Shown in pieces: positions 36,121 to 44,920 of a stretch of 64,000 bases of DNA. The stretch is from positions 3,600,001 to 3,664,000 of the forward strand of contig NZ_OZ038525.1 in the NCBI RefSeq assembly GCF_964036645.1, in the 5' to 3' direction. This stretch comes from Tenacibaculum sp. 190524A02b. Lineage in GTDB: Bacteria > Bacteroidota > Bacteroidia > Flavobacteriales > Flavobacteriaceae. Each line of letters begins with the position of its first letter. The first letter of the stretch is position 1. Under the pieces are notes generated by a model. It was not told the DNA's origin and did not search any database. It saw only the letters and a list, made by a program, of their open reading frames with translations. Made by a program: the position numbers and the translations under genes.

Positions 36121-37980
36121 ATGAATTATTTATCAGTAGAAAGTATAGCAAAGGCATATGGTGAGCGCATTTTGTTTCAAGACATATCCTTTGGAATTAA
36201 TAAAGATCAAAAAATTGCTTTTGTAGCTAAAAATGGTAGTGGAAAAACATCTATTTTAAATATTATTGCTGGAAGAGATATGCCAGATTCTGGGCAAATC
36301 ATAAGTAGAAAAGGAATTCATATTGCTTACTTAGCGCAAGACAATAAGTTTGATGAAAACTTAACTATTGAGGAAACCATTTTTTCAACTGAAAACAAAA
36401 TTCTACCCATAATTCAAGAATATGAAAAAGCATTAGAAAATCCTGACGATCAAGAAGCATATCAAAAAGCTTTTGAAGCTATGGAACAACACAACGCTTG
36501 GGATTTTGAAACGCAATACAAGCAAATTCTTTCAAAATTAAAATTAGATAACCTTTCTCAGAAAGTAGCTACTCTATCTGGAGGACAAAAAAAACGTTTA
36601 GGTTTAGCAATTATATTAATTAATAAACCTGATTTATTGATTTTAGACGAGCCAACAAACCATTTAGATTTAGAAATGATAGAGTGGTTAGAAGCGTTTT
36701 TTGCTAAAGAAAAAATTACCTTGTTTATGGTGACACATGATCGTTACTTTCTAGAACGTGTGTGTAATGAAATCTTAGAATTAGACAATGGTAAGTTGTA
36801 TAAGTATAAAGGAAATTATTCGTACTACTTACAAAATAAAGAAGAAAGAAAAGCTTTGGAAGCTACCAATCTAAGCAAAGCAAAAAGTCTGTTTAAAAAA
36901 GAGTTAGAATGGATGCGTCGCCAACCTAAGGCGAGAACAACGAAGTCCAAATCTAGAATTGACGATTTTTTTGAAATTAAGAAAAAAGCACACCAACGTA
37001 GGCAAGAACATGAAGTCCAGTTAGAAATTAACATGGAGCGATTAGGTAGTAAAATAGTAGAACTACACAGTTTAAAAAAATCATTTGATGATAAAGTAAT
37101 TTTAAACGGATTTGAGTATGTTTTTAAGAAAGGTGAACGTATAGGTATTATTGGTAAAAATGGAACAGGAAAATCTTCTTTTTTAAATATTCTTACACAA
37201 ACAATGCCTGTAGATGGTGGTAAAGTGGTGGTAGGAGAAACGGTAAAATTTGGTTATTATACACAAAAAGGAATTAAAGTTAAAGAAGGACAAAAGGTAA
37301 TTGATGTAATTAAAGAGTTTGGGGAATATATTCCATTAACAAAAGGTAGAAAAATCTCTGCTGCGCAGTTATTAGAACGTTTTTTATTTAGTAGAAAAAA
37401 ACAACATGATTTTGTAGAGAAACTATCCGGAGGAGAGCAAAAACGTTTGTATTTATGTGCAGTTTTAATTCAGAATCCTAACTTTTTAATTTTAGATGAG
37501 CCAACGAACGATTTAGATGTGATTACTCTAAACGTATTAGAAAGCTTTCTATTAGATTATCCAGGAAATTTAATGGTGGTATCTCATGACCGTTATTTTA
37601 TGGATAAAATTGTAGATTCTTTATTTGTGTTTAGAGGTGAAGGCGTGGTAGAGAATTTCCCAGGGAATTACTCTGATTTTAGAGCTTATGAAAATTCACA
37701 GCCATCTGAGTCTAAAAAAGAAGAAAAAATAGTAGAAACTAAAGAAAAAGCACCTCAAAGAGGAAAGTTAAGCTACAATGAAAAAAGGGAGTATGGATTA
37801 TTGGAGGTAGATATTGAAAAGCTACAAAAAAAGAAAGAGCTTATAGAAAAGCAATTTGCTAATAATGAAATTGAAGCTGATATGATTAATGATAAATCAA
37901 TAGAACTTCAAGAAATTATAGAGAAGCTGGAAGAAAAAGAAGAACGCTGGTTTGAGCTTTCCATGAAGTTAGAAGAATAA
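36121..37980 (+). CDS. ABC-F family ATPase (Uup-like)
   Basis: 619 residues, two ABC cassettes without membrane segments. Walker A: AKNGSGKTS and GKNGTGKSS; signatures LSGGQKKRLGLA and LSGGEQKRLYLC; Walker B LLILDEPTNHLD and FLILDEPTNDLD. The charged linker (RRQPKARTTKSKSRIDDFFE, part) is typical of ABC-F, and a C-terminal coiled coil (~550-615) as in Uup is present. ABC-F proteins act on the ribosome (E-site) or, for Uup, in DNA/transposon precise excision. A housekeeping member by appearance. Confidence 0.92.
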   Translation: MNYLSVESIAKAYGERILFQDISFGINKDQKIAFVAKNGSGKTSILNIIAGRDMPDSGQIISRKGIHIAYLAQDNKFDENLTIEETIFSTENKILPIIQEYEKALENPDDQEAYQKAFEAMEQHNAWDFETQYKQILSKLKLDNLSQKVATLSGGQKKRLGLAIILINKPDLLILDEPTNHLDLEMIEWLEAFFAKEKITLFMVTHDRYFLERVCNEILELDNGKLYKYKGNYSYYLQNKEERKALEATNLSKAKSLFKKELEWMRRQPKARTTKSKSRIDDFFEIKKKAHQRRQEHEVQLEINMERLGSKIVELHSLKKSFDDKVILNGFEYVFKKGERIGIIGKNGTGKSSFLNILTQTMPVDGGKVVVGETVKFGYYTQKGIKVKEGQKVIDVIKEFGEYIPLTKGRKISAAQLLERFLFSRKKQHDFVEKLSGGEQKRLYLCAVLIQNPNFLILDEPTNDLDVITLNVLESFLLDYPGNLMVVSHDRYFMDKIVDSLFVFRGEGVVENFPGNYSDFRAYENSQPSESKKEEKIVETKEKAPQRGKLSYNEKREYGLLEVDIEKLQKKKELIEKQFANNEIEADMINDKSIELQEIIEKLEEKEERWFELSMKLEE

Positions 37981-37987
37981 AAAAAAT

Positions 37988-38015
37988 AAGGCTGTCACTT
38001 TGGTGACAGCCTTTT
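37988..38015. terminator. Bidirectional terminator
   Basis: AAGGCTGTCAC (37988-37998) pairs with GTGACAGCCTT (38003-38013) and is T-tailed; convergent genes end on both sides. Confidence 0.92.
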
Positions 38016-38040
38016 ATATAACTATTTGAATTAAGTACAC

Positions 38041-38403
38041 TTAATTAACAGTAAGTGTATATTGTGGTGTTGGGTTTAATGGGCAAAAGTAAACATACTC
38101 ACCCTTAGCTAGTTTTACTTCTTTTGAAGTTGATTTGCTATTGTTTTTAACTAAAGAAGTTACATATGCATTTTGTATGTGGTGTTTTTGATCTGTTTTT
38201 CCTTTAGGAGCTAATACAAATCCTACATCATGTCCAACTTCATTGTTAGCAATTTCAAAAACATAGGTGCCTTCTGATAAAGTTAATGATTTTTGAGTGA
38301 ATTCCCCTTTAGTTTGTTCTAAAGCTACTGTTTTTACTTCTTGAGCATTTGCTTGAAATGCAAATCCTATTAATAAGATAGCAATGGCTATTACTTTTTT
38401 CAT
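38041..38403 (-). CDS. Secreted cupredoxin-like protein
   Basis: 120 residues. Signal peptide 1-20 (ends ANA-Q). The mature part has the cupredoxin pattern: EVGHDVGFVL (His58) and the C-terminal loop YVYFCPLNPTPQYTL (Cys107). The usual second His and the Met ligand after the Cys are not in their expected places, so a normal type-1 copper site is doubtful. Lies 46 bp after the AhpD-like gene on the same strand, suggesting a shared redox operon. Confidence 0.75.
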   Translation of the reverse strand: MKKVIAIAILLIGFAFQANAQEVKTVALEQTKGEFTQKSLTLSEGTYVFEIANNEVGHDVGFVLAPKGKTDQKHHIQNAYVTSLVKNNSKSTSKEVKLAKGEYVYFCPLNPTPQYTLTVN

Positions 38404-38449
38404 CGGTATAAAATTTATGGGTTATATTTTAGGTTTCTTAATTATTGGG

Positions 38450-39007
38450 TTATGCGTTTACACTAAATTTTCCTGCTTCAACTTTTGGAAAGTCAATTTC
38501 AGTTTCTGCAATGTGGTTTACATAGTTGGTTAAGGTATTAGCAACTACATTTAGTACTATTTCCAATACATCACTATCATTATAACCAGCGTCTTTTACA
38601 GCCTTAATTTCTTCAGAAGTAACATTACCTCTATTTTTAGTAACGCTTTGTGCAAATTGTAATCCAGCTTGTACTTTAGCATCAGAAGCTTCTCCTTTTC
38701 TGTTTTCTTCAGTTTCAGCATCTGTTAAACCATTCATTTTACCAATAGCTGTGTGTGCTGATAAACAGTAGTTACATTGATTTTCTTCTGCAATTGCTAA
38801 AGCTAATTGCTCTCTAAACTTTCCAGAAAAGTTTCCACTTGCTGTAAGATCGCTTAAACTTAAATAACTTTGTAAAGTTGCAGGCGAGTTTCCAAATACT
38901 TTAATTAGGTTAGGGATAAATCCAAGTTTAGCATTTACTGCATCAAATAATTCTTTAGATTTTCCGGTAGTAGTTTCTGGATTTAAAGTTTCAATTCTAG
39001 TACTCAT
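38450..39007 (-). CDS. AhpD-like/carboxymuconolactone decarboxylase-family protein
   Basis: 185 residues. The active-site motif ENQCNYCLSAHTAIG (Cys78, Cys81, His85) is the CxxC...H of alkylhydroperoxidase AhpD and the YciW/uncharacterised peroxidase-related proteins. These reduce hydroperoxides through a disulfide cycle. The AraC gene nearby may be its regulator, by analogy with similar pairs. It lies between the 36-residue Cys protein and the cupredoxin-like gene. Confidence 0.88.
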   Translation of the reverse strand: MSTRIETLNPETTTGKSKELFDAVNAKLGFIPNLIKVFGNSPATLQSYLSLSDLTASGNFSGKFREQLALAIAEENQCNYCLSAHTAIGKMNGLTDAETEENRKGEASDAKVQAGLQFAQSVTKNRGNVTSEEIKAVKDAGYNDSDVLEIVLNVVANTLTNYVNHIAETEIDFPKVEAGKFSVNA

Positions 39008-39026
39008 AATTTTTGTTTTTAAGGTT

Positions 39027-39137
39027 TTATAATTCTTGATTTGTTTTTGGACAGTTACACATTTCTCTTTCAGGAAATTGTTCGTCGTATTCTTGATATC
39101 CCCAACAGTTGGGACATTGATTGATTTCTGTTCTCAT
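39027..39137 (-). CDS. 36-residue Cys-rich mini-protein (CxxC ... CxC)
   Basis: ATG at 39137, stop at 39027; short ORF ending 19 nt before the AhpD-like ATG. The protein MRTEINQCPNCWGYQEYDEQ... has Cys8, Cys11, Cys27 and Cys29, a small zinc-ribbon or redox metal site. Its coding quality (no rare runs, clear motif) and tight spacing to the AhpD gene argue it is real. Possibly a metal or redox partner of the AhpD-like enzyme. Confidence 0.65.
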   Translation of the reverse strand: MRTEINQCPNCWGYQEYDEQFPEREMCNCPKTNQEL

Positions 39138-39490
39138 TTTTCCTTGTTTTTATTTCTGATACAAAGATGCGACCGAAATCAGCCTTGAAAAATGGACAAA
39201 AGTTCCTATGAGTTGGACAAAAAGTATTTGAGCTTGTTTTGACTGAAGCTTTAAGGTAGAAAAAGTGAAGTTCCTATACTAAAATATTGTTAAGTAACTA
39301 AATAGATTTATTAATAAAGAGAAAAGCCCAGAGCATCATATGTCTAGGCTTATATTCAATATTTTTATGTGCAGAAATCTAACAGCAAATCAGTTTGAGT
39401 AGCAGTGCACCATATTTTATAAAAAATGTTTTTAATAAAACATGGTGCAAATCTAAGAATTCTAATTTAGAAAGTCAAATATTTTTAGGT
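39138..39490 (-). other. Structured non-coding stretch 3' of the Abi gene
   Basis: 353 bp without an ORF. Reading on the minus strand, the Abi stop (39491) is followed by a 14-bp hairpin with one mismatch (39407-39420 / 39435-39448, GCACCAT...ATGGTGC) and then by a terminator (39325-39352, AAGCCTAGA paired with TCTGGGCTT, followed by TTCTCTTT). The interval between is a candidate small structured RNA or 3' UTR. Confidence 0.5.
39325..39352 (-). terminator. Terminator of the Abi transcript
   Basis: A 9-bp stem with one G-T pair, 10-nt loop, followed on the minus strand by TTCTCTTT. Confidence 0.7.
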
Positions 39491-40360
39491 TTATTCTAAT
39501 GAATATTTCATTTTGTCAGTTATTATCTTTTTAATGGTTTCGTTTTCTTTATAGTTATAAAAGAGTTTTTTTATCTCATCATCTAAATCCTTTTTTCTGT
39601 TTGTTGAAATTTTTTCCAAAAAAAATGTAATAACCTTTATACATGCGTTCAAAGAAGTTTTATCATTTTTATCAACAATATTAGACATAACAGGTAAAGC
39701 TCTAGGTAAACCAAAATCGAACATAACATCTCCATGAGCACAAAGGTTACGTATTAAAACAACACTAGCCATCAATTTACCAAACTTATCTACGTTATTA
39801 ATACCAAAAAGCTTACTTATTCTTTCTCTTATATCATCATCTTTAATATCTCTATAGATATTAAGAATAGTACCAAAAGTAAAAAACTCAAGTGTTTTCC
39901 ATGCTGGAGCATACCTGTCATTTATATATTTTTCATGGTGTTTTTTTATTGCTTTGTTATTTCTCTTGAAGTCTGAACCATAATATTTATCAATTTTTTC
40001 TAAAAAAGAGTTTTCCATTATAGATGGATCTATAAACCAAGTAGGAGATTGTTTGAATTTATTAGAAACATAATAAACAATTTTTGTTCTGAAGTTTATC
40101 TCAATTCTGTTAATATATTTGGTTAGAATATTTCTAAGATCAACATCTAAATAATAAAGGTTGATTACATCTGAAAATTTGGTGTTTTCTATAAAATTAT
40201 GATTATTATCCTTTTCAAAAGGATTCCAATAAAAACCTAATCTATAATAACCAATATCAGACAAGCATTCTTTTACTTTATCTTCGCTACAATCAAATAT
40301 CATACCTCTACTTCTTAATTTTTTGATTTGATCGTCAAAGTTTGTAGCAATTCTTCCCAT
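39491..40360 (-). CDS. Abi family (AbiD/AbiF-like, Abi_2) protein with HEPN motif
   Basis: 289 residues. The chain begins with a basic segment and DIGYYRLGFYW, then DLRNILTKYINRIEINFRTK and NDRYAPAWKTLEFFTFGT, all typical of Abi_2 proteins. It carries the RNase motif R204-NLCA-H209 (RNLCAHGD, R-x4-H) of the HEPN superfamily. Family members abort phage infection, probably by RNA cleavage. It sits between an AraC regulator and its likely redox targets, so it may be an insertion into that neighbourhood. All key residues are intact. Confidence 0.85.
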   Translation of the reverse strand: MGRIATNFDDQIKKLRSRGMIFDCSEDKVKECLSDIGYYRLGFYWNPFEKDNNHNFIENTKFSDVINLYYLDVDLRNILTKYINRIEINFRTKIVYYVSNKFKQSPTWFIDPSIMENSFLEKIDKYYGSDFKRNNKAIKKHHEKYINDRYAPAWKTLEFFTFGTILNIYRDIKDDDIRERISKLFGINNVDKFGKLMASVVLIRNLCAHGDVMFDFGLPRALPVMSNIVDKNDKTSLNACIKVITFFLEKISTNRKKDLDDEIKKLFYNYKENETIKKIITDKMKYSLE

Positions 40361-40381
40361 ATATAATTCGTTTAAATTTTC

Positions 40382-40410
40382 GAAATATATAACCTTTTAT
40401 TCGTAATCAA
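40382..40410 (-). promoter_or_regulatory. Candidate promoter for the Abi gene
   Basis: On the minus strand: TTG (40410-40408), 18 nt, TATATTTC (40389-40382), one base from the TAnnTTTG consensus; start codon ~20 nt further. Confidence 0.45.
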
Positions 40411-40585
40411 TAATTTTCGTACTAGAACATATTTAAAAGAGATTGTTTTTAGAATGTAATTTTCAATAAATATTAATCAGTTTTATTTTTAATTGTTTAT
40501 AGATTTTTTAAGTTAAAAACAATGATAATATATTAGATTACTTTGAGTTTAAACTAAAGAAAAGGTGTTGATTTATTATGTTTTA

Positions 40586-41425
40586 TTAATTCTGTTTTTG
40601 AAATTGTTTAGGTGATAGCCCAGTAGCTTTGGTAAAAAAACGTGAAAAATAAGCAGGATCATTAAATCCTAAATCAAAAGCAATGTATTTTACAGCTTCG
40701 GTAGAGTAGAGGAGTTGTCGTTTTGCTTCCGTTATGATTCTGTTTTTAATAAAATCACTTGGGGTTTGTGAACCAATTTTTTGAAAGTGTTTGGTGAGTG
40801 ATTTTGGAGAGATTCCTAATCTATTGGCATATTCAGTAACACTATGTAGTTTTTTAAAGTTTTGTTCTACTAATACACTAAAATCCTTGAATAGCTTAGT
40901 TTCTTGATCTTCTTTTACAACATCGTGTTCTTTTTTAATGCGTACAGCGTGTATAATAAACTGTTTTAAATAGGCTTGTAGCATATCATATTGTGCGGTT
41001 CCGCCCAGTTTAAACTCATCAATCATATTATTTAGAATGCTGTCTAGCTTAATAATATCATTTTCGGTAGGTGTTATAAATGGAGTTTCGTACACGTTAT
41101 TGAACAGTACACCGTTACAAGAAATCTCAGCATCATGATTTTGTATACAGTAAAAATCTTTATGAAAGCTTAGTTGATAAGCTTCTTTTATTTTTTCAGA
41201 GGTAATAGAAAATACTTGTCCTGGTGATAAGAAAAAGAGTACGCTATTGTTAAACTCATAACTCTTAAAATCTATATTGTAAATACCGCTTCCTTCTTTA
41301 ATCCAAAATATTTTAAGTTGATGTATTTGTTGAGGTTTGTTTACCACACAAGCTTTTTCAAACTGAACAGTATGTAGGTTAAAAATATCTTTGTATGTAT
41401 AGGAAGTTGTGGTTTGAACTGCCAT
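40586..41425 (-). CDS. AraC-family transcriptional regulator
   Basis: 279 residues. The N-terminal cupin-like sensor domain (~1-165) contains FWIKEGSGIYNIDFKSYEF. The C-terminal ~100 residues have two helix-turn-helix units (SVTEYANRLGISPKSLTKHF and YIAFDLGFNDPAYFSRFFTK) and the AraC signature. Probably senses a small ligand and activates nearby genes, possibly the AhpD/cupredoxin set 1.5 kb downstream. Confidence 0.9.
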   Translation of the reverse strand: MAVQTTTSYTYKDIFNLHTVQFEKACVVNKPQQIHQLKIFWIKEGSGIYNIDFKSYEFNNSVLFFLSPGQVFSITSEKIKEAYQLSFHKDFYCIQNHDAEISCNGVLFNNVYETPFITPTENDIIKLDSILNNMIDEFKLGGTAQYDMLQAYLKQFIIHAVRIKKEHDVVKEDQETKLFKDFSVLVEQNFKKLHSVTEYANRLGISPKSLTKHFQKIGSQTPSDFIKNRIITEAKRQLLYSTEAVKYIAFDLGFNDPAYFSRFFTKATGLSPKQFQKQN

Positions 41426-41506
41426 AAATAGCGATTAGTTTAGTGGTTAGTCGTAAAAGTTTATAATACTAACGAAAGATACAGTTTGTAAGTATTTCAA
41501 AAAAAT

Positions 41507-41533
41507 AAAGCCGTCACATTTAAGACGACTTTT
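41507..41533 (-). terminator. Terminator at the distal end of the accessory island operon
   Basis: On the minus strand AAAGTCGTC pairs with GACGGCTTT (one G-T pair), then ATTTTTTT; it lies 3 bp after the stop at 41537. Confidence 0.8.
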
Positions 41534-41536
41534 AAA

Positions 41537-42139
41537 TTACTTAAACAACCGATACCCAAAACCAATGTTATGCGTAGGCTGATTAATTGTATTAAGATTG
41601 ACTCGATAACTAGCAAACCATTTTCCTTTTCGATTATATTGTAATCCTAAACTAAGATTGTCAAACTGTTGTGTATTACCACCAACTTCAGAAAATAAAT
41701 AGAATCCACTTCTGTAGGTTTTAGGGTGTTCTATGGTTTTAGTAATGGTGATTTCTCTAGGAACTTTTAGTTTGTAGGATAGATTACTGTCTAATAATTT
41801 TCCGTTTACCAGATCATAACTATAAATTTCTACATCGGTATTGTTTAGAGTGTCTCTGTATATTTTAGCAGCGATGTAATTGGTAGTATCTTTTATAAAA
41901 ACAGTGTCTTTTATAATTTTAGTAACATCGTTTTTATGCACATATACTTTTTTGTATTTAACCGTTTGTACTTTAAAAGTGTCGATTTTTGTTTGCCAAA
42001 CCGTGTCTCTTACAATGGTGATTTTAGGTTGTTGATTTTTAGTTGTTGTATCCTTTTTTTTCCAAAAAAGATGAGTTATTAATAATCCTATTATCACGTA
42101 TAATAGTACTTTTTCAGTTTTGATATTGGTAGGTTTCAT
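41537..42139 (-). CDS. Membrane-anchored protein of a lysis-type cassette, possible spanin equivalent
   Basis: 200 residues from ATG at 42139 (a GTG at 42202 would add a poorly supported tail). One N-terminal TM segment (VLLYVIIGLLITHLFW) is followed by a periplasmic, Thr/Lys-rich region (~30-130) and a C-terminal region (~140-200) with barrel-like strands (LGLQYNRKGKWFASY, HNIGFGYRLF). Similar proteins occur beside holin and endolysin genes in Bacteroidota phages. An anchored protein spanning the periplasm could serve as spanin, but this is position-based inference. Confidence 0.5.
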   Translation of the reverse strand: MKPTNIKTEKVLLYVIIGLLITHLFWKKKDTTTKNQQPKITIVRDTVWQTKIDTFKVQTVKYKKVYVHKNDVTKIIKDTVFIKDTTNYIAAKIYRDTLNNTDVEIYSYDLVNGKLLDSNLSYKLKVPREITITKTIEHPKTYRSGFYLFSEVGGNTQQFDNLSLGLQYNRKGKWFASYRVNLNTINQPTHNIGFGYRLFK

Positions 42140-42197
42140 AGCTTTATTTTGAGTGTTGTAAATGGTTTTTATAAGTATTTTGCAGTAAGAAAAAAGA

Positions 42198-42235
42198 GCC
42201 ACTAAAAACGAGATGCTAGTGACTAGACTTTTTCT
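42198..42235. terminator. Terminator of the shared TAGTGACT type, copy 1
   Basis: GCCACTA (42198-42204) pairs with TAGTGAC (42217-42223) with one mismatch, followed by TAGACTTTTT. The same hairpin and tail occur at 44856 and 45502, after other island genes. Confidence 0.75.
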
Positions 42236-42247
42236 TTTTGGTTGTTT

Positions 42248-43648
42248 TTAAATATCTGTTAACAATTCACCTCTTCTCCAAGCAGTGTCTGTTATTCTTG
42301 TGTAGATATATCTTTCTGTGACGTTTTGATTCATAACTTGTGTTCCTATTGGATTGCTTTCCAAAGGGAATGAAGTATTTAAAATTTCGCTGGTTTGCGG
42401 AGTAGTAGTATTAATTACTTTGAAAGCTCTTGAGTATTTAGTGTCTGCAAATTCTTTGGTAATTAAAGTCTTGTTACCTGCCTTATTAATAATTTCATTT
42501 GAAACATTCATTTCTACAGTTCCAGAAAAAAGAGAAGGAAGATCTACCAAGGATTTAACAAAATAGGCTTCACCAGAAACCTCAGGCCTATTGTCGTTTT
42601 TAGCATATAGGTAGTATAGGTTTTCTAAATTTACATTCGCTGCATTTGCTGCATCAAAATCTAAATCAAGATACTGTAAATAGGCATTTTTAACGGTTCC
42701 TTGTTTCAGGTCAATAGTTGCTTTGTTAGATTCTAAATAATCTACCACCGTATCCTTATTGTTTACTCTAGCGGTAACAAAACTTCCAAAAACATGTTCA
42801 GAATTCCCTGAGCCGTTTACCTCAGCAACTACCATATCCCCAGAGGTAGAGAATATATTTCCAGTTCCGTTGTGTTGACCAGTTGCTCTAGTTCCAGTAA
42901 CCCAGTCTATTTCAGAAGAAGATACATTTCTACCAATACTTAATATACCTGCAATTTGCTCTATTTTATGAGTTCCGTTAAAAGTATTTCTAAAGACAGC
43001 TCCATAAACATCGTCAGTTTCTGAAGCTTCTGAGTTTTCATTATTAGCGTCTACAAAAACTGCAGCACGACTTCCTTTTTTAGGAGAGTTTTCTTTTACG
43101 GTTAAAACCGATTGTGCTATGGGTGTAGTAGATTTTTCTGTATCAATAATAACACTATTACTAATGTTTCCGCCAGTAGTTGGTAGAAAATCAGGTTTAT
43201 TTTTTATAAAATCTGGTTTGGTAGCGTCTATTTGTTGCCAATCAGGCTGAGTAGTTGGCTGATTTAAGAATGAGCTAAAATCTACTGTAAAAGTAGAATC
43301 ATCGTCTCTAGTAAAAGTAGCAAGTCCGTTTTCATCCACTGTTCCAGAAACTAACCTTGCTAAATTAGTATCATCAACATAAGGCGCTAAATCAATTTCT
43401 TTAACAATGGTTTTATCTTTTAATAAAGCTAATTTGTTACCTGCAATTTCAATTAATGTATATTCGGGAGCTTTTTGTTCAGAGGCAACTGTAACTTCTC
43501 CTTTTTCATCAATTACAAACCGTCTATTGGGTTCTCCTTCAGGTTGTCTGGCATCTACATAACTGTCAATTAAGTTAATGTATTGTTCTTGTGTAGGTTT
43601 GTCACCTGTTTCAAAATACGTTTTAATGGTTGTTTTGTCTTTTTTCAT
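42248..43648 (-). CDS. Fibre-like protein 1, shared N-terminus and long unique tail
   Basis: 466 residues. The N-terminus KTYFETGDKPTQEQYINLID, then EGEPNRRFVIDEKGEVTVA, is shared with the proteins at 43820 and 44921. The middle (VSGTVDENGLATFTRDDDST, PDWQQIDATKPDFIKNKPDF) is phage-tail-protein-like, and the remaining ~300 residues are beta-rich repeats of Gly/Ser/Asn type. No signal peptide. Such modules occur as tail fibre or tip proteins in Bacteroidota phages. The shared N-terminus probably attaches to a common partner, the C-terminus to a target. Confidence 0.65.
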   Translation of the reverse strand: MKKDKTTIKTYFETGDKPTQEQYINLIDSYVDARQPEGEPNRRFVIDEKGEVTVASEQKAPEYTLIEIAGNKLALLKDKTIVKEIDLAPYVDDTNLARLVSGTVDENGLATFTRDDDSTFTVDFSSFLNQPTTQPDWQQIDATKPDFIKNKPDFLPTTGGNISNSVIIDTEKSTTPIAQSVLTVKENSPKKGSRAAVFVDANNENSEASETDDVYGAVFRNTFNGTHKIEQIAGILSIGRNVSSSEIDWVTGTRATGQHNGTGNIFSTSGDMVVAEVNGSGNSEHVFGSFVTARVNNKDTVVDYLESNKATIDLKQGTVKNAYLQYLDLDFDAANAANVNLENLYYLYAKNDNRPEVSGEAYFVKSLVDLPSLFSGTVEMNVSNEIINKAGNKTLITKEFADTKYSRAFKVINTTTPQTSEILNTSFPLESNPIGTQVMNQNVTERYIYTRITDTAWRRGELLTDI

Positions 43649-43772
43649 ATTCTATGATTTTACTATTTCTATTCTTTTTAATCGCAAGGCGATAATCATA
43701 ATGGTTTAAATACTTTCTATTGTGTACCCATATGCCTGTGTTAAGGTAGTTTATTAAGTTAATAGGAAGTTT

Positions 43773-43799
43773 AACCGAGAGGAAAACTCTCGGTTTTTA
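43773..43799. terminator. Terminator between fibre genes
   Basis: AACCGAGAG (43773-43781), GGAAAA-type loop and CTCTCGGTT (43787-43795); T-tail best on the plus strand. Confidence 0.65.
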
Positions 43800-43819
43800 T
43801 TGCTAATTTTTAAAGCTTA

Positions 43820-44758
43820 TTAACCGTTAGGTTTTTTTGTATCTGTAAAGTAAGTTCCAGTTATGTTTATTTGTCCATTATTAATGGTAAGTTTCCCTAG
43901 TCTAGTTATGTTTTGTGTGCCTGTAATAGTGTAATTAAAAACAACATGTGTTCCTACTCCTATGTTTCCTACGTGGGCAGACAAATTATTTGAAGGGATT
44001 TGAGTGGAGTTAGCTCCTAAAATAAAATGATTTATTTTAAAATTACTTGTAGGTTGTAGGGTTAAATCTCTGGCAAAAGGTAAACTAATGTAAAATGTAT
44101 TAGTTAAATCAGTAACAGTGTTTTCAGGAGTAGTAATGCCTTTTAAAGATATTGCTATATGAACTAGATTGCCAATTTTTATGTATTTACCTATTTTACT
44201 AGTTGTATTATAAGAAAATCCAAAAGAACCAAAATCTGGATTCCATTGCCCTTCCTCATAAAAATTAGGAGGAAAACCACCAGTAAGATTTAAATTAGGT
44301 TTATTTTTAATAAAATCGGGTTGAGTTTTATCTGTTTGCTGCCAATTAGCCTGTATTTGTTGTACATTTCCACCAACAATTGAACTGAAATCTACGGTAA
44401 AAGTAGAATCATCATCTCTTGTGAAAGTAGCCATACCATTTTTGTCAACTTTTCCAGATACTAACCTAGCTAAGTTGGTATCGTCAATGTAAGATGATAA
44501 GTTAATCTTTTTTACAATTTTACCATTTTTAAGTAATACCAAAGTATTTCCTTCTAAATTAGAAATATCATACTCAGGAATTTCTTGTGCCGGAGCTACT
44601 GTTACCTTACCAGTTTCATCAATTACAAACCTTCTGTTAGGTTCTCCTTCTGGTTGTTTAGCATCTACATAACTGTCAATTAAATCAGCATATTGTTGTT
44701 GTGTAGGTTTGTCTCCAGTTTCAAAAAATTGTTTTAAGGTTTCTTTTGTTTGTTCCAT
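43820..44758 (-). CDS. Fibre-like protein 2
   Basis: 312 residues. The N-terminal ~150 residues are close to those of the 42248 protein (QFFETGDKPTQQQYADLIDS, EGEPNRRFVIDETGKVTVA, DDDSTFTVDFSSIVGG, QPDFIKNKPN); the C-terminal ~150 residues are different (PPNFYEEGQWNPDFGSFGFS onwards), a beta domain found at tips of tail fibres. A paralogue with a different tip. Downstream of fibre 3 on the same strand. Confidence 0.65.
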   Translation of the reverse strand: MEQTKETLKQFFETGDKPTQQQYADLIDSYVDAKQPEGEPNRRFVIDETGKVTVAPAQEIPEYDISNLEGNTLVLLKNGKIVKKINLSSYIDDTNLARLVSGKVDKNGMATFTRDDDSTFTVDFSSIVGGNVQQIQANWQQTDKTQPDFIKNKPNLNLTGGFPPNFYEEGQWNPDFGSFGFSYNTTSKIGKYIKIGNLVHIAISLKGITTPENTVTDLTNTFYISLPFARDLTLQPTSNFKINHFILGANSTQIPSNNLSAHVGNIGVGTHVVFNYTITGTQNITRLGKLTINNGQINITGTYFTDTKKPNG

Positions 44759-44855
44759 CTTTTTTATAGATTTTTAATTTATATTTACTAAGTGATTGTT
44801 AAATGCTTTTTGAATTTCTCTAAGCTATGATTAGAGTTTGTTTGATAAAAAAAGA

Positions 44856-44890
44856 GTCACTAAAAAGACGTGCTAGTGACTAGACTTTTT
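44856..44890. terminator. Terminator of the shared TAGTGACT type, copy 2
   Basis: AGTCACTA (44856-44863) pairs exactly with TAGTGACT (44875-44882); AGACTTTTTTT follows. The best copy of the three. Confidence 0.85.
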
Positions 44891-44920
44891 TTAAAATTTA
44901 TGATTTGATAATTTTACTAT

